Source: an uncultured Maribacter sp.
GTDB taxonomy: Bacteria; Bacteroidota; Bacteroidia; Flavobacteriales; Flavobacteriaceae
NCBI RefSeq assembly: GCF_947496775.1
Contig: NZ_CANMDU010000001.1
Coordinates: 1 to 64,000, forward strand
Reading direction: 5' to 3'
Length of the DNA: 64,000 bases
Shown: piece by piece, positions 33,379-42,515 of the stretch
Position numbering within the stretch: position 1 is the first letter of the stretch
How the letters are laid out: each line of letters opens with the position of its first letter
Program-made: the position numbers and the translations under genes
Notes under the pieces: model-generated
What the model was told of the DNA's origin: nothing
What the model saw: the letters and a program-made list of their open reading frames with translations, nothing else
The model's database searches: none

Positions 33379-34245
33379 TTAATGATACGTTGAAAAAAGT
33401 TCACTAGCTTTGTTATATGCCGCTTCAAAAACCATCCAATTAACTCCTGTTTCTACTTTTTTAGCAGTAAAATAAGACAACACATGTTCTGTTGGCATAT
33501 TCCCTGTAAGTTCATCTTTAGCCATAGGGCAGCCACCAAATCCTTGTACCGCTCCGTCAAATCTCTTGCACCCTGCATTGTAAGCCGCATTAACCTTCTC
33601 ATGCCATTTGGTCGGTACCGTATGCAAATGCGCTCCAAACTCTATATTAGGGTATTTTGGGATTAGATTAGAAAAAAGATAATCGATTGTTTCGGCATCT
33701 GAAGAACCTACGGTATCCGAAAGTGATAAAATTTTAACCCCCATAGTAGATAATTTCTCTGTCCATTCCCCAACAATATCCACATTCCAAGGGTCTCCGT
33801 ATGGATTTCCAAATCCCATACTTATATAAGTAACTACTTCTTTATTTGCTTTATCCGCAATATTCAATATCTCTTGTAATGTTTCTACAGATTGTGCAAT
33901 TGTCTTATGCGTATTTCGCATTTGAAAATTTTCCGAAATAGAAAATGGATATCCTAAATACTGTATTTCTTTATGCTTAGATGCATCCGAAGCCCCCCTA
34001 ACATTTGCTACTATAGAGAGTAGTTTACTAGTTGTTTTGGATAAATCTAAGCTACCTAAGACCTCGGCTGTATCTACCATTTGTGGAATTGCCTTAGGAG
34101 AAACAAAACTTCCAAAATCAATGGTATCAAAACCACAATTCAATAAAGATTGAATATATTTCACTTTCTTTTCCGTAGGAATAAAAGCTTTAATGCCTTG
34201 CATGGCATCTCTAGGACATTCGACTATTTTAACAGAATTAGACAT
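33379..34245 (-). CDS. Hydroxymethylglutaryl-CoA lyase
   Basis: Cleaves HMG-CoA to acetyl-CoA and acetoacetate in leucine breakdown. The 288-residue protein has the HMGL-like barrel opening VKIVECPRDAMQGIKAFIP. Metal and base ligands lie in FGAHLHTVP, and the active-site Cys loop is VQGFGGCPMAKDELTGN. It is slightly shorter than eukaryotic forms, which is normal for Bacteria. It follows the LysE-type gene by 29 bp, so the two may be cotranscribed. Between its stop and the DUF4856 start there are 153 bp holding only the locus promoter. Confidence 0.93.
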   Translation of the reverse strand: MSNSVKIVECPRDAMQGIKAFIPTEKKVKYIQSLLNCGFDTIDFGSFVSPKAIPQMVDTAEVLGSLDLSKTTSKLLSIVANVRGASDASKHKEIQYLGYPFSISENFQMRNTHKTIAQSVETLQEILNIADKANKEVVTYISMGFGNPYGDPWNVDIVGEWTEKLSTMGVKILSLSDTVGSSDAETIDYLFSNLIPKYPNIEFGAHLHTVPTKWHEKVNAAYNAGCKRFDGAVQGFGGCPMAKDELTGNMPTEHVLSYFTAKKVETGVNWMVFEAAYNKASELFSTYH

Positions 34246-34274
34246 TTATAAATTTAAGGTGCCTAAAATTACTA

Positions 34275-34901
34275 CTATTTATCTGAAAATAATAAATAGA
34301 TTGCTATAGCCAGAAAAACAATTATTTGTAGCCATTTTAAACCTACTACAGTAGATTTTTTTTTAGAAACAAATTCAGAAACAGCTCCTGAAAGAAATGC
34401 TAAAGCACTAAAAATTATTCCAGAAACCAACATAAAAACACCTCCTAACACATAAAATTGCACTACAGTACTCCATGTTGAACTAAATAAAAAACCTGGA
34501 AAAAATGCAAGAAAAAAAATAGTCACTTTCGGATTTAATACATTCATTATAAATCCTTGTTTAAAAAGTGCACCCATGGTTTTCTTAGGAACACTATGTA
34601 CAGATAAACCAATTTTTGTATCACTAACAAAGACTTTATATGCCAAGTATAAAAGATATAGTGCTCCAAAAAGTTTAATCACAAAAAATAAGTTATCATT
34701 AGCTTTAATTATAGCCGAAATCCCAAAAGCAAGTAACGTTGTGTGTACTAAGCAACCAGAAATAAGACCAGCAACGGTTGCCAATCCATATTTTTTTCCA
34801 TTGGTAACACTTTGCATAAGCACGTAAATATTATCCGGACCAGGAGATACAGCCAATACCGAAGTAGCAGCAACAAAACCAATTAAAACTTCTACATTCA
34901 A
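34275..34901 (-). CDS. LysE family amino-acid exporter
   Basis: A 208-residue inner-membrane protein with six hydrophobic helices. It shows the LysE/RhtB opening LIGFVAATSVLAVSPGPDNIYVLMQS, a second helix with GLISGCLVHTTLLAFGIS, and the MNVLNPKVTIFFLAFFPGFL segment containing the conserved Asn-Pro-Lys. The family exports amino acids such as lysine, homoserine or leucine. The adjacent HMG-CoA lyase may hint at branched-chain amino-acid context, but the substrate is not predictable. Confidence 0.92.
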   Translation of the reverse strand: MNVEVLIGFVAATSVLAVSPGPDNIYVLMQSVTNGKKYGLATVAGLISGCLVHTTLLAFGISAIIKANDNLFFVIKLFGALYLLYLAYKVFVSDTKIGLSVHSVPKKTMGALFKQGFIMNVLNPKVTIFFLAFFPGFLFSSTWSTVVQFYVLGGVFMLVSGIIFSALAFLSGAVSEFVSKKKSTVVGLKWLQIIVFLAIAIYLLFSDK

Positions 34902-34973
34902 TTTTTATTTTTTTTACAAATACATATCCAATTAAACCTAACTTCCTTTTTTTATAACTTACTCAGAAAACAA

Positions 34974-35336
34974 ATAAAATCATCCAAAACTATAAAAACT
35001 TTTATTTGTATTTGCTCTTTAGTTTTAAGCTACCTCTCTTTCGTAAAAGAAACACTCCCTAATATGAAAATGGACAAACAAAAATAGATAGCGCTTTAAG
35101 ACATGTTGTGCTTTTTAATACATCTGGCATAAAAATTAAAGAAATTAGCTCTTGCGAGTGGGGAATTAACAAAAGCCCAGAAGGTTTAAACAAAGTACAC
35201 ATTGTTTTTTCTTAACATTCAACAGTAGAGAAGATAAAGCTATTTATTTACCACACACTGATCACAAAGTTTTTAGAACTCTTTTACCCCCTATCCAGAG
35301 GATGTTTTGGTATTAGACTATTGGAGCAATGAATAG
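34974..35336 (+). pseudogene. Decayed Dabb-domain (stress-responsive A/B barrel) exported protein
   Basis: The 437-bp gap between the LysE and pyrD genes holds pieces of one protein in three frames. Frame A (34974-35087) gives a signal-peptide-like start (KTFICICSLVLSYLSF) and KETLPNMKMDKQ, then a stop; the start codon may have become ATA. Frame B (35084-35215) gives ALRHVVLF, ISSCEWGINKSPEGLNK and HIVFS, then a stop. Frame C (from about 35212) gives NSREDKAIYLPHTDHKVF and LLPPIQ. After one more shift (35295-35336) the end reads PEDVLVLDYWSNE and stop. These are the successive conserved motifs of the Dabb family. About 18-20 residues between HVVLF and EWGIN also appear lost. The gene is dead or expresses only fragments. 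Confidence 0.85.
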
Positions 35337-35338
35337 TA

Positions 35339-36382
35339 CTACACTATACCTTTGTCCAATATAGCTTTATTAATTTGTTTTACTAATGCGGGTCCCTCGT
35401 AAATAAAGCCAGTCCATAATTGAATTAAATCTGCCCCTGCTTCTAATTTTTCAATAGCATCCTCAGCTGAATGAATTCCTCCCACCCCAATAATAGGAAA
35501 TGCTTTATTACTTTTTTCAGCTAAGAAACGAATAACCTCCGTACTTCTTTTGGCTAAAGGTTTACCACTTAACCCTCCTTTTTCTTCCGTATCTACTAAG
35601 TCAGATTTTAGATTCTCTCTTGCAATAGTGGTATTCGTTGCTATTATTCCATCAATCTTTGTTACGGCAACAATATCAATAATATCTAACAATTGCGCAT
35701 CGGTTAAATCTGGAGCAATTTTCAAAAGAATAGGTTTATTTACCCCATTCCTTTTCTTGGTATATTTTTCGTTTTGCGTTTTTAATTCTTTTAATAACGC
35801 TGTTAACGGCTTCTTATCTTGCAACTCTCTTAAGCCAGGTGTATTAGGCGAACTAACGTTAACAACAAAATAATCTACGTGATCAAAAAGAGCATCAAAA
35901 CAAACTAAATAATCTTTTATAGCGTCCTCATTTGGTGTAATTTTATTTTTACCAATATTACCCCCAATAAGTACTTTATGTTCTTTTTTTAACTGCTCAA
36001 CAGCTTCAAAAACTCCTTTATTATTAAACCCCATTCGGTTAATAATTGCTTTATCTGCTTTTAACCTAAACAATCTTTTTTTAGGGTTTCCGTCTTGCGG
36101 TTTTGGCGTTAGTGTTCCTATTTCTATAAAACCAAAACCAAAATTTGCTAATTCATTATACAAAGCAGCATTTTTATCAAAACCAGCAGCAAGTCCAACA
36201 GGATTTTCAAACTTTAAACCAAAAACTTCCCTTTCAAGCCTCTTATCTTTCACCAAAAACAGAGATCTATATATGCTTCCCAAACCAATTTTAGAGGTAA
36301 ACTTTATTAGCTTAAAACTAATATGATGTACACGCTCAGGGTCTAACAAAAAAAATAATGGGCGAATTAAAATTTTATACAT
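35339..36382 (-). CDS. pyrD: Dihydroorotate dehydrogenase (quinone), class 2
   Basis: Pyrimidine synthesis enzyme that oxidises dihydroorotate and passes electrons to quinone at the inner membrane. The 347-residue protein has the N-terminal amphipathic extension of class 2 ([19 protein letters not shown]), the FMN barrel with [13 protein letters not shown], the catalytic Ser loop [14 protein letters not shown], and GGLSGKPL. It is full length. It is convergent with the Dabb pseudogene: their stops are 2 bp apart and no terminator is visible between them. Confidence 0.97.
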   Translation of the reverse strand: MYKILIRPLFFLLDPERVHHISFKLIKFTSKIGLGSIYRSLFLVKDKRLEREVFGLKFENPVGLAAGFDKNAALYNELANFGFGFIEIGTLTPKPQDGNPKKRLFRLKADKAIINRMGFNNKGVFEAVEQLKKEHKVLIGGNIGKNKITPNEDAIKDYLVCFDALFDHVDYFVVNVSSPNTPGLRELQDKKPLTALLKELKTQNEKYTKKRNGVNKPILLKIAPDLTDAQLLDIIDIVAVTKIDGIIATNTTIARENLKSDLVDTEEKGGLSGKPLAKRSTEVIRFLAEKSNKAFPIIGVGGIHSAEDAIEKLEAGADLIQLWTGFIYEGPALVKQINKAILDKGIV

Positions 36383-36402
36383 GTATTTGGAAAGATTTAA
36401 TG

Positions 36403-36426
36403 CAAAAATACAAACTCAATTTGAGT
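36403..36426 (-). promoter_or_regulatory. pyrD promoter -7 element with adjacent palindrome
   Basis: TATTTTTG (36403-36410, minus strand) is an exact -7 match, 20 nt before the ATG. Immediately upstream, ACTCAA-T-TTGAGT (36414-36426) is a perfect 6-bp-arm palindrome inside the promoter spacer, a possible operator. Confidence 0.55.
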
Positions 36427-36468
36427 AATATCCCCATACAAACCTCTTTTTTAATGTATGTTTAATAT

Positions 36469-36909
36469 TTATCTAGGAGAAATACTATCGTTATATATTA
36501 TAGGTTTAATCACTATTGGTTTCCTAATGGCCTCCCTACACAGCTCTAAATACCTATTATATTGTTTTTCATTAAAAATTTTTAAAAACTCTTTATCAGC
36601 GGCTCGGGATAAGTTCACCAAATTCTGTTCTAAAACAGAATACTTTTCCCCCAGTTTGGTTAATTCTTCTGGACTACTCTGTGGGTGTTTTTCTAAAAGT
36701 TTATCCATTTCATCTTGCGAAGCTTTTGCCTTTACCTTAAACTCTCCTTGCAACGCTTCTAACTTGGCTACTTGATTTGCATTTAACTGAAATACGGATG
36801 TCAAAACCTCCGTATTTCCTCCTCCAATATCCAAAGTACAATCTTGAGAAAACCCATAAAAAGAAATTAAAAACAAAACAATAACAACAACATCTTTCAT
36901 AATTTTCAT
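36469..36909 (-). CDS. Exported helical protein of unknown function
   Basis: The 146-residue protein has a signal peptide (about 1-21, ...FYGFSQD). An all-helical mature part has the segments LNANQVAKLEALQGEFKVKA and LTKLGEKYSVLEQNLVNLS, then YNRYLELCREA. The pattern resembles Spy/CpxP-like or LTxxQ periplasmic helical proteins common in Flavobacteria, but I cannot assign it. The start could also be the second ATG (36900). It is tandem with pyrD on the minus strand, 86 bp upstream of it, and pyrD has its own promoter in that gap. Confidence 0.7.
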   Translation of the reverse strand: MKIMKDVVVIVLFLISFYGFSQDCTLDIGGGNTEVLTSVFQLNANQVAKLEALQGEFKVKAKASQDEMDKLLEKHPQSSPEELTKLGEKYSVLEQNLVNLSRAADKEFLKIFNEKQYNRYLELCREAIRKPIVIKPIIYNDSISPR

Positions 36910-37050
36910 CTTATCTTTTTTATATAAAAATGACTTTAACCTACAATATACATTTGTTCCGACAGGTTTACCTTACACCCTACCCCAAAAAAACACCGTT
37001 AAATGTTGTTTTAAGCTAATACAATATTATAATTTATACTGTATAAACCC

Positions 37051-37058
37051 TATTTTTG
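37051..37058 (+). promoter_or_regulatory. pepT promoter -7 element (TATTTTTG)
   Basis: Exact TAnnTTTG match, 16 nt before the pepT ATG, implying a leader of about ten nucleotides. Confidence 0.62.
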
Positions 37059-37074
37059 ACTAAAAAAAATAAGA

Positions 37075-38301
37075 ATGCAGCAGCTTATCGACCGTTTTAT
37101 AGGTTATGTTAAAATTGATACTCAAAGTAACCCTGAATCTAACACCACTCCAAGTACCGAAAAACAATGGAATTTAGCCTTAGAACTAGTTTCTGAGTTA
37201 AAACAAATTGGTCTAGAAGATGTTACTATAGATAATCATGCCTATATAATGGCTACACTACCTAGCAACATAGATAAACCCGTTCCTACCATTGGCTTTA
37301 TTTCTCATTTTGATACTACTCCGGATTTTTCTGGAACTAATGTTAACCCACAAATTATAAAGAATTATGATGGAAAGGACATTGTATTAAATGCAGAACA
37401 AAATATAATTCTTTCTCCTGATTATTTTGAAGATTTACTTCTTTATAAAGGCCAAACTTTGATTACTACAGATGGGACCACTCTTTTAGGAGCTGATGAT
37501 AAAGCAGGAATTGCCGAGATTATTACTGCAATGGAATACCTTATTAAACACCCCGAAATTAAACATGGAAAAATAAGGATTGCATTTACTCCAGATGAAG
37601 AAATAGGTAGAGGTGCGCATAAGTTTGATGTGGAAAAATTTGGCGCACAATGGGCATATACGATGGATGGAAGCCAAATTGGAGAATTAGAATATGAAAA
37701 TTTTAATGCTGCGGGTGCTAAAATTACTATAAAAGGCAAAAGTGTGCATCCTGGATATGCTAAAGGCAAAATGGTAAATGCTATTAATATTGCCAATGAG
37801 TTTATGTCTATTCTACCAATGGAAGAAACTCCAGAGCATACAACAGGTAGAGAAGGTTTTTTTCATATTCATCATATGCAAGGTGAAATTGAGCACGCAC
37901 AATTTGAATTAATTATACGCGATCATGATCGAAAAAAATTCGAAGAAAGAAAAGTCTTAGTTACCAAAATAGCTGAAAAATTAAATTCTATTCACGGAGA
38001 CTGTATTTCTATTGATATCCAAGACCAGTATTATAACATGCGAGAAAAAGTAGAACCCGTTATGTATATCGTAGAAATTGCAAAAAGAGCAATGGAATCT
38101 ATAGGTATAAAACCTATAATTAAACCAATCCGAGGAGGAACAGATGGTTCTCAACTTAGTTATATGGGACTGCCGTGCCCCAATATTTTTGCGGGCGGAC
38201 ATAATTTTCACGGAAAATACGAATACATTCCAGCGGAAAGTATGGTACAGGCAGTTGGTGTTATCGTAAAAATTTGCGAAATTACTGCTGCTAAAGCATA
38301 A
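37075..38301 (+). CDS. pepT: Peptidase T (tripeptide aminopeptidase)
   Basis: Cytoplasmic M20 zinc aminopeptidase that removes N-terminal residues from tripeptides. The 408-residue protein has zinc ligands in [26 protein letters not shown] and [15 protein letters not shown], then the dimerisation domain, and a final ligand in [13 protein letters not shown]. The motif [17 protein letters not shown] is typical of PepT rather than other M20 peptidases. It is probably cotranscribed with the YdeI-like gene 4 bp downstream. Confidence 0.97.
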   Translation: MQQLIDRFIGYVKIDTQSNPESNTTPSTEKQWNLALELVSELKQIGLEDVTIDNHAYIMATLPSNIDKPVPTIGFISHFDTTPDFSGTNVNPQIIKNYDGKDIVLNAEQNIILSPDYFEDLLLYKGQTLITTDGTTLLGADDKAGIAEIITAMEYLIKHPEIKHGKIRIAFTPDEEIGRGAHKFDVEKFGAQWAYTMDGSQIGELEYENFNAAGAKITIKGKSVHPGYAKGKMVNAINIANEFMSILPMEETPEHTTGREGFFHIHHMQGEIEHAQFELIIRDHDRKKFEERKVLVTKIAEKLNSIHGDCISIDIQDQYYNMREKVEPVMYIVEIAKRAMESIGIKPIIKPIRGGTDGSQLSYMGLPCPNIFAGGHNFHGKYEYIPAESMVQAVGVIVKICEITAAKA

Positions 38302-38305
38302 AAAT

Positions 38306-38908
38306 ATGGAAACTTCCGAAAAATTAAAAGCTTATTTTTCCGAAGAACACGCTTTTAAAAAAGAAATTCAGGAGCTTCGTAAAATACTTTTATCTACCAA
38401 TTTAAAAGAAACTTTTAAATGGAGCACACCTACTTACACTATAGATGACAAAAATGTTTTGTCAATTGGTAGGTTTAAAAATCATTACGGAATTTGGTTT
38501 TTTAATGGTGTCTTTTTAAGTGATCCAAATAAAGTCCTGCGTAATGCCCAAGAAGGCAAAACAAAAGCAATGCGACAATGGAAATTTTCATCAACGGATA
38601 TAATAAATCCGGAAGTTGTTTTAGCTTATTGCAAAGAAGCTATTGCCAATGAAAAGAAAGGATTAAAACTTATCCCAACAAAAAAAGAGCCTACCGCTCT
38701 AGTAATTCCGGAGCTACTTACAAAAGCGCTAAAGAGCAATACAAAGACTCATAAATCCTTTATTTCTTTACCTCCCTACAAACAAAAAGAATACGCCGAG
38801 TATATTTCTTTAGCAAAACAAGAAAAAACTAAAATATCTAGATTAGAAAAAATTATTCCTTTAATAGAAAAAGGAATTGGCTTAAATGATAAATACCGAA
38901 ATTGCTAG
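38306..38908 (+). CDS. DUF1801 / YdeI-OmpD-associated family protein
   Basis: A 200-residue soluble protein. The N-terminal DUF1801 domain (about 10-110) shows KEIQELRKILLSTNLKETFKW followed by the IGRFKNHYGIWFFNGVFL strand pair. The C-terminal Omdi helical domain (about 130-195) shows IPELLTKALKSNTKTHKSFISLPPYKQKEYAEYI. YdeI-like proteins have been linked to envelope stress and peptide resistance in enterics, but the biochemical role is unclear. It starts 4 bp after pepT and 27 bp before the PLD gene, an operon-like spacing. Confidence 0.87.
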   Translation: METSEKLKAYFSEEHAFKKEIQELRKILLSTNLKETFKWSTPTYTIDDKNVLSIGRFKNHYGIWFFNGVFLSDPNKVLRNAQEGKTKAMRQWKFSSTDIINPEVVLAYCKEAIANEKKGLKLIPTKKEPTALVIPELLTKALKSNTKTHKSFISLPPYKQKEYAEYISLAKQEKTKISRLEKIIPLIEKGIGLNDKYRNC

Positions 38909-38935
38909 CCTAAAAAATTAAGTTAAAACCTTTAA

Positions 38936-40465
38936 ATGAATACAAAACAGTATTACTTATTTTTTTTCACCTTACTAATATTTTCTTGTAAAGAAAAGAA
39001 TACTACAACGGCAAATACGAATTACTGTCAAAACATTCAAAGAGATAGCTCTACATCCCTTTCTTCCGCATTAGAAGAAATACAGCCGCTTATGAAAAAA
39101 AAGACAGGAGTTTATGTTTTAGAAGATGGTGGCTCTGCAATGGTTACTAGAGCATGGCTATGCGAAAATGCTGAAAAAAGTATAGACATTCAATACTTTA
39201 TATTTTCTACGGATAATATTGGCTTAATCGCTTGCGATTATCTAGTAAGAGCTGCGGATCGTGGAGTAAAAGTGCGCCTTTTAATAGATGACATTATGGT
39301 AGATGCTGGTTTCAATGATATTCTAACACTAGACTCTCATGAAAATATTGACATTAAAATTTACAACCCTGGCGTAAATTTAGGCAAGAATCTTTTTCAG
39401 AAAATTGGAAAATTTGCAACAGATTTTCGTTCTGCAAATCAAAGAATGCACAACAAAACATTTATTGTTGACGACCAAGTCGTTATAACAGGTGGTCGCA
39501 ACATTGCAGATGAATACTTTGATTACGATCATGAATATAATTTTAGAGATAGAGATATCCTTCTTTTAGGTAAAGAAACCAAAAAAGCAAATGCTTCTTT
39601 TGCTACTTTTTGGGAAAGCAACTTAAGTATTTCTGCATCGAAATTAGTAAAGGAATTACCAAAAAACATAGCGGATACTAATCGTTTTTCTAAGCTGCAC
39701 GAATATGCTTGCAACCCCGAAAATTTTTGGCCGCAGGTACGTTCTAAAATTAAAAAACTACCACAAACATTTAAGGATTTAAAAAAATCTGATAATTTAG
39801 TTTGGACAGATTCTATTTCCTTTGTTTCTGATTTTCCAGGCAAAAACGATGGTGAAAGTGGTCTTGGAGGAGGAGGAATCACTACAAGTAAGCTTATAAA
39901 GCTGGTAAAAAAAGCTAAATCAACTGTGGATATACAAACCCCATATTTAATAACATCTGAACTTAGTAAAAACCTATTTAAAGAAGCTGTTAAACGTGGT
40001 GTAAAAGTTAGAATCCTTACAAACAGCTTAGCTTCGACTGATAACGTAGAGGCTTTTAGCAGCTACCAAACAGACCGCAAAGAGTTGCTACAAACAGGAA
40101 TACGTATTTTCGAATTTAGACCAGATGCTGCTGAACGTGTAAAAATAATGACGGGAGAACTACAAGAAGAATTAGACTATAAACCTATTTTCGGTTTGCA
40201 CGCAAAATCTATGGTTATAGATGGCAAAACTACTGTTATTGGTACCTTTAATTTGGATCCGAGAAGTGCTAATTTAAATACAGAGTGCATTACTATTATT
40301 CATTCTAAAAAGATAGCAGATAATGTATTAAAAGGCATGGAAGAAGAGTTTAAGCCAGAAAACTCTTGGGAAACCACATTAAACTTTAATCCAGATTCTA
40401 AAGTAAGTGTTTATAAAAGAGTTAAAACATGGACAAGAAAAGTACTACCGAAAGATATTTTATAG
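38936..40465 (+). CDS. Phospholipase D-family lipoprotein (cardiolipin-synthase-like)
   Basis: The 509-residue protein has a lipoprotein signal (lipobox LLIFSC, Cys18). Two HKD motifs are visible: HNKTFIVDDQVVITGGRN (about residue 165) and HAKSMVIDGKTTVIGTFNLD (about residue 420). The rest, including DIQYFIFSTDNIG and VRLLIDD, fits the PLDc/cardiolipin synthase fold. Members transfer or hydrolyse phosphodiester groups. Localisation to the periplasmic face of a membrane is inferred from the lipobox. It has no transmembrane helices as in ClsA, and is more like ClsC/YmdC. A terminator follows. Confidence 0.92.
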   Translation: MNTKQYYLFFFTLLIFSCKEKNTTTANTNYCQNIQRDSSTSLSSALEEIQPLMKKKTGVYVLEDGGSAMVTRAWLCENAEKSIDIQYFIFSTDNIGLIACDYLVRAADRGVKVRLLIDDIMVDAGFNDILTLDSHENIDIKIYNPGVNLGKNLFQKIGKFATDFRSANQRMHNKTFIVDDQVVITGGRNIADEYFDYDHEYNFRDRDILLLGKETKKANASFATFWESNLSISASKLVKELPKNIADTNRFSKLHEYACNPENFWPQVRSKIKKLPQTFKDLKKSDNLVWTDSISFVSDFPGKNDGESGLGGGGITTSKLIKLVKKAKSTVDIQTPYLITSELSKNLFKEAVKRGVKVRILTNSLASTDNVEAFSSYQTDRKELLQTGIRIFEFRPDAAERVKIMTGELQEELDYKPIFGLHAKSMVIDGKTTVIGTFNLDPRSANLNTECITIIHSKKIADNVLKGMEEEFKPENSWETTLNFNPDSKVSVYKRVKTWTRKVLPKDIL

Positions 40466-40490
40466 ATATCTATGTAATCTTAAAACAAAA

Positions 40491-40522
40491 AAAAACATCA
40501 ACATAAAGTCGATGTTTTTTTG
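40491..40522. terminator. Bidirectional terminator
   Basis: AAAAACATCAAC pairs with GTCGATGTTTTT with one mismatch, with A- and T-runs on either side, between the convergent PLD and yajC genes. Confidence 0.8.
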
Positions 40523-40544
40523 TTTTTATACAATTATATTACTG

Positions 40545-40838
40545 TTATTTCTTTTCTACAACAGGAGTATTTAATTTTTTACTCATTTCCGCAGAAATAG
40601 CAGAACGATCAAATTTTAATTTTCCAGCCATTGTTTCTATAACTACGGAAGAATCTTTACTATTTAAGTCTACCACCTTACCGTGCAATCCACTTCTTGT
40701 TACTATACGGTCTCCTCTTTTTAATTCTTCGGCAAATTTACGCTCATCTTTCTGTCTTTTCATTTGCGGTCGTATCATAAAAAAATATGCTACAACAAAA
40801 ATTAAAATCATTGGAAGAAACTGTCCTATATCACCCAT
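40545..40838 (-). CDS. yajC: Preprotein translocase subunit YajC
   Basis: A 97-residue accessory subunit of the SecDF-YajC complex. One membrane helix (about 7-22, FLPMILIFVVAYFFMIRPQ) is followed by the conserved KRQKDERKFAEELKRGDRIVTRSGLHGKV barrel. It is the third gene of nusB-DUF1573-yajC, an order common in Flavobacteriaceae, where it is spaced 28 bp after DUF1573. Confidence 0.95.
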   Translation of the reverse strand: MGDIGQFLPMILIFVVAYFFMIRPQMKRQKDERKFAEELKRGDRIVTRSGLHGKVVDLNSKDSSVVIETMAGKLKFDRSAISAEMSKKLNTPVVEKK

Positions 40839-40866
40839 GGGTATGTATTTAAATAATTAGTTATTC

Positions 40867-41343
40867 TTAATGTGCTGTTGGGCCAACTGGAGCTCCGTCT
40901 TTTGGATTTACAAAAGCCTTAATACGCAAAATCTCCGATTTCTTTTCGGTATTTGCTGTAACTGTAATCGTTTTTGTTACTTGGTTTTGTCCAGAACCAT
41001 TAAACTTTACCGTCATTTTCCCCGAATCACCAGGAGCAATTGGCGTATTTTTAGGGTATTCAGGAATAGTACACCCACAACTGCTTTTTGCATCTGTTAT
41101 AATTAAAGGTCCTGTACCCGTATTGGTAAAAGTAAAAACCGTTTCTTGTGGCGTACCTTGGATAATAGAACCAAAATCGTGTTCTGATTTATCAAAAGAC
41201 ATGATAGGCAATGCTTTTGCTGCCTCATCTCTTTCTGCTGCAATAGCAACATTTTCAGATTTAATTTTATTAGATGCTTTCTCTTTACATGAAATAAATG
41301 CAACTACAGAAAACATAGCTGCTATTAGTACTGTTTTTTTCAT
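40867..41343 (-). CDS. DUF1573 lipoprotein
   Basis: The 158-residue lipoprotein has a lipobox (AFISC, Cys19). A DUF1573 Ig-like domain (about 50-150) has the motifs FDKSEHDFGSIIQGTPQETVF and LIITDAKSSCGCTIPEYP, where the Cys pair CGC is the family hallmark. The function is unknown. It lies between nusB (42 bp) and yajC in the usual flavobacterial order, which suggests envelope assembly, but no data in the sequence show that. Confidence 0.92.
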   Translation of the reverse strand: MKKTVLIAAMFSVVAFISCKEKASNKIKSENVAIAAERDEAAKALPIMSFDKSEHDFGSIIQGTPQETVFTFTNTGTGPLIITDAKSSCGCTIPEYPKNTPIAPGDSGKMTVKFNGSGQNQVTKTITVTANTEKKSEILRIKAFVNPKDGAPVGPTAH

Positions 41344-41385
41344 TGTTTTCGTTTTTTTTATTTAATTCAAAATTAGAAAAATATT

Positions 41386-42333
41386 TTATAATAAACCTCT
41401 ACCAATTTTATTAAGCTTTCCTGCCTCTTTATATTCCTTTGTAAGCTTATCTAAAATACCATTAATAAAAATGCTACTTTTTGGTGTAGAATACTCCTTC
41501 GCTATTTCTAAATATTCATTAATTGTAACCCTTTCTGGAATAGAAGGAAAGTTTAATAACTCACAAATAGCCATCTTTAATAGGATTGCATCTATACCTG
41601 CTATACGATCTTTATCCCAATTTGGTGTTTTCCCTTCAATTTCTTTTTCTAAAACATCATTTGTTAACAACGTTTTGGATAGTAATTTTTGAGCATATTG
41701 CATATCCTCATCATCTTTTACTAAACGAGGCAAGAAAAAAGAATCTCTAGAATTTTCTTTAACCTTCTTAAAATGCTTTAACAAATATGTATTTACAATA
41801 GGAATATCATCTACCCAAGTTAGCTTATCATCTTCGAAATAATCGTAAATTTTTTCATTTGGAGCAATAATCTCCTTAAATAAACCTACTATTAATTCTT
41901 TATCCTTTTCATAAGAGTTTTCACTTGTATGCATATACTTTAAATACATATCACTCTCCAAAATATTCTTGTAAATTAACTTAACGTACTCCTCATTTAA
42001 ATACCAATTATCTAATTTACGAATCTCCAACTCCTCCTTTAACTGCTCATTATTAACCAGCTGTTGCAATACTTTATTTGCAATAAACTTTTCTTTGTAC
42101 GGTAAATCATCACTAGCATTAGCTAAGTATTTTTTAGAGGAAAGGTTTAATTGGTTTTCTGCCATTTGATGAACTTCAATCAATAGGCCTAATAATAGTA
42201 AGTACAAACTGTACATATTCTCTATACTTACGTCTAGAAATTTTTTCTGTTTCTCTAAAGAATCATCTTTAGATTGGATCAAGGCATAAATGCATTGCAT
42301 TACTTTTACCCTAATATGTCTTCGTGTAAGCAT
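41386..42333 (-). CDS. nusB: Transcription antitermination factor NusB, Bacteroidota long form
   Basis: RNA-binding factor for rRNA antitermination. The conserved NusB core is C-terminal (about 180-305; LLSKTLLTNDVLEKEIEGKTPNWD, DAILLKMAICELLNFPSIPERVTINEYLEIAKEYST, FINGILDKL). The N-terminal half contains only the opening RRHIRVKVMQCIYALIQ and a long insertion. At 315 residues it is twice the E. coli protein, which is usual for Flavobacteriaceae. It heads the nusB-DUF1573-yajC operon and diverges from an ABC exporter gene. Confidence 0.95.
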   Translation of the reverse strand: MLTRRHIRVKVMQCIYALIQSKDDSLEKQKKFLDVSIENMYSLYLLLLGLLIEVHQMAENQLNLSSKKYLANASDDLPYKEKFIANKVLQQLVNNEQLKEELEIRKLDNWYLNEEYVKLIYKNILESDMYLKYMHTSENSYEKDKELIVGLFKEIIAPNEKIYDYFEDDKLTWVDDIPIVNTYLLKHFKKVKENSRDSFFLPRLVKDDEDMQYAQKLLSKTLLTNDVLEKEIEGKTPNWDKDRIAGIDAILLKMAICELLNFPSIPERVTINEYLEIAKEYSTPKSSIFINGILDKLTKEYKEAGKLNKIGRGLL

Positions 42334-42375
42334 GTTAAAAGAACTTAAAAATAAATAGGTTAAACTTTCAGCGTG

Positions 42376-42383
42376 TAAAAGTA
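42376..42383 (-). promoter_or_regulatory. Possible nusB -7 element (TACTTTTA, one mismatch)
   Basis: On the minus strand it differs from TAnnTTTG only at the last base, 42 nt before the nusB start. No exact box lies closer. Confidence 0.35.
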
Positions 42384-42441
42384 AGCATCTATTTTAAAAT
42401 GCGAACATAACATTTCTAATTATCTTATGTATTTTATAACA

Positions 42442-42470
42442 TTTGTTTAGAATGCAAAAAGTTATCTTTG
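42442..42470 (+). promoter_or_regulatory. Strong -33/-7 promoter of the ABC exporter
   Basis: TTTG (42442-42445), 17 nt, then TATCTTTG (42463-42470): both halves match the Bacteroidota consensus. The ATG at 42516 lies 45 nt downstream. Confidence 0.75.
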
Positions 42471-42515
42471 GCAGATTAATAAACTAAAATTGTAATATCT
42501 CGTTTTGTTTCGCCA

